Assembly (NCBI GenBank): GCA_905235165.1
Contig: CAJOKK010000017.1
Span: 1-14,618 of the forward strand
Source of the DNA: an uncultured Atopobiaceae bacterium
GTDB taxonomy: Bacteria; Actinomycetota; Coriobacteriia; Coriobacteriales; Atopobiaceae
Direction: 5' to 3'
DNA: 14,618 bases
Positions 13,687-14,618 of the stretch are shown here, in pieces. The first letter of the stretch is position 1, and each line of letters starts with the position of its first letter. Made by a program: the position numbers and the translations under genes. The notes under the pieces are model-generated. The model was not told the origin of the DNA and did no database searches. It saw nothing but the letters and a program-made list of their open reading frames with translations.

Positions 13687-14466
13687 ATGACCAAGATCTT
13701 CGCCAGCGACTTTGACGGGACCCTGCACTTCTGGGACTGCGAGGAGGACTTCATCGTCAGCCCTGCCGACACCCAGGCAATCCTCGACTTTCAGGAGCAG
13801 GGTGGCCTCTTTGGCGTCTGCACGGGACGCCCGCTCCATGGCCTCACCAAGCAGATCGACGAGGCACCTGGCCTTGGCTTCTCCTTTGACTTCTACATCA
13901 CCCTGAGCGGCGCGGCCATCTTTGACAAAGACCGCCAGCTCATCTGGAACAAGACCATCCCTCGCGAGGCAGTCGAGGAACTTTACCGCGTGTGCACGCC
14001 CCTCTCCACCTCCCCCGAGCTCGCCTTCGTCTGCTCGGCAAATGACTGGTGGGCGTTCAAGAGGGATCCCATGTGGCCGCAGGTTCGCGTGGTGAGTTCC
14101 TTTGACGAGATCGAGGGACCCTTCTACGGCTACGGCATGGAAAACGACACCCTTGAGATCGCACAGCAGGCCGCCGACATGGTGAACGAGCGCTTTGCCG
14201 GCGTCGCGCATGCCTATCTCAACAAGGCCAGCATCGACGTGGTGCCCGACGGCTGCTCAAAGGGCACGGGCCTGGCACACGTTGCCGAGCTTCTTGGCGC
14301 CACGCTCACCGGCGGCATCGGCGACTCCTTCAACGACCTGCCGCTCCTCCAGGCAGCTGACGTCTCCTATACCTTCAAAGACGACGCAAGCGCCTCTCTG
14401 CACGAACACGCCACCCTCCTGGTTGACAGTGCCGCCGAAGCCCTCGCGGACTTCTCAGGCCGCTGA
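13687..14466 (+). CDS. HAD-IIB (Cof-type) phosphatase, third of three
   Basis: This 259-residue HAD hydrolase has motif I SDFDGT (Asp8, Asp10), motif II CTGRP (45-49), motif III Lys192 in CSKGTG and motif IV GDSFND (212-217), with a C2 cap between motifs II and III. The cap is rich in aromatic residues (NDWWAFKRDPMW, 119-130). AAAGGAAG lies close before the ATG. The gene ends with a double stop (TGA TAA). It is the downstream partner of the P-loop ATPase gene; a kinase-like and a phosphatase-like enzyme in one operon suggests related substrates, but this is inference. The closest usual annotation would be Cof family hydrolase. Confidence 0.9.
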   Translation: MTKIFASDFDGTLHFWDCEEDFIVSPADTQAILDFQEQGGLFGVCTGRPLHGLTKQIDEAPGLGFSFDFYITLSGAAIFDKDRQLIWNKTIPREAVEELYRVCTPLSTSPELAFVCSANDWWAFKRDPMWPQVRVVSSFDEIEGPFYGYGMENDTLEIAQQAADMVNERFAGVAHAYLNKASIDVVPDGCSKGTGLAHVAELLGATLTGGIGDSFNDLPLLQAADVSYTFKDDASASLHEHATLLVDSAAEALADFSGR

Positions 14467-14507
14467 TAAGGCCCCGTGCCCTCCCGTGGCGGAGCGGCCC
14501 CCGGAGG

Positions 14508-14551
14508 CGTCACCCCCTGCCAGGGACCCTCCCCGTGTACCATTTTGTGAC
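14508..14551. repeat. Degenerate inverted-repeat unit 1
   Basis: The unit opens with CGTCAC-CCCCT-G-CC-AGGG (14508-14525) and closes with TACCA-TTTT-GTGAC (14538-14551). Both ends match the outline of the perfect hairpin unit that starts 60 bases later (CGTCAC-TTTTT-G-GT-AGGG and TACCA-AAAA-GTGAC). It also contains its own small palindrome, CCCTG-C-CAGGG (14515-14525). It lies after the last HAD gene and its nature is unknown. Confidence 0.5.
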
Positions 14552-14566
14552 AGAACAGGCCCGGAA

Positions 14567-14618
14567 ACGTCACTTTTTGGTAGGGCGTGCCATCGCACGC
14601 CCTACCAAAAAGTGACGT
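14567..14618. repeat. Perfect 24-bp inverted repeat (hairpin unit 2) at the window edge
   Basis: The arms 14567-14590 and 14595-14618 are exact reverse complements around a 4-base loop (CATC). The arm outline is ACGTCAC, a T5 run, GGTAGGGCGTGC, then the mirror image ending AAAAAGTGACGT. The T-run lies at the 5' side of the stem and the A-run at the 3' side on both strands, the reverse of an intrinsic terminator, unless the A/T part is treated as stem. The repeat may extend beyond the window. A REP-like or MITE-like element is possible. Confidence 0.85.

Overview
The window looks like a chromosomal segment from a high-GC Gram-positive bacterium, most likely a Coriobacteriia member of the Olsenella/Atopobium/Collinsella type. 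This is an inference from the GC-rich coding style, AGGAGG-type ribosome binding sites, GTG and TTG starts, a four-domain ribosomal protein S1 with an acidic tail, and remembered similarity of the proteins. No database search was run. Twelve complete protein genes and one partial gene are supported, and they fill most of the sequence. No rRNA, tRNA, CRISPR array, insertion sequence or phage gene was seen.

Left end, minus strand (1-1742): the N-terminal third of a tripeptidase (pepT) lies downstream of rpsA, separated from it by a strong intrinsic terminator. rpsA most plausibly starts at a TTG codon (1740-1742) behind a good ribosome binding site. A 343-base divergent intergenic region follows.

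Centre, plus strand (2086-11038): a nucleoside uptake and salvage/catabolism locus of about 9 kb. The order is deoB (phosphopentomutase), deoD (purine nucleoside phosphorylase), a BMP-family nucleoside-binding lipoprotein with a twin-arginine-like signal, a double-domain ABC ATPase, two permeases, cdd (cytidine deaminase) and a pyrimidine/thymidine phosphorylase. Together they can import nucleosides, deaminate cytidine, phosphorolyse purine and pyrimidine nucleosides, and convert (deoxy)ribose-1-phosphate to the 5-phosphate. No deoC aldolase is present in the window. The locus is split by intrinsic terminators after the binding protein, after the second permease and after the phosphorylase, so it is probably several transcripts.

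Right end (11171-14466): three separate HAD-IIB (Cof-type) phosphatases, one of them on the minus strand, and a NadR-like P-loop ATPase/kinase that sits 25 bases upstream of the last phosphatase. Their substrates cannot be told from sequence.

The last 110 bases are non-coding. They hold two units about 60 bases apart built on a CGTCAC...GTGAC inverted-repeat plan. The second unit is a perfect 24-bp hairpin that runs exactly to the window edge. I found no clearly undescribed protein system. This repeat, the regulatory palindromes and the HAD/P-loop cluster are the parts most worth following up.
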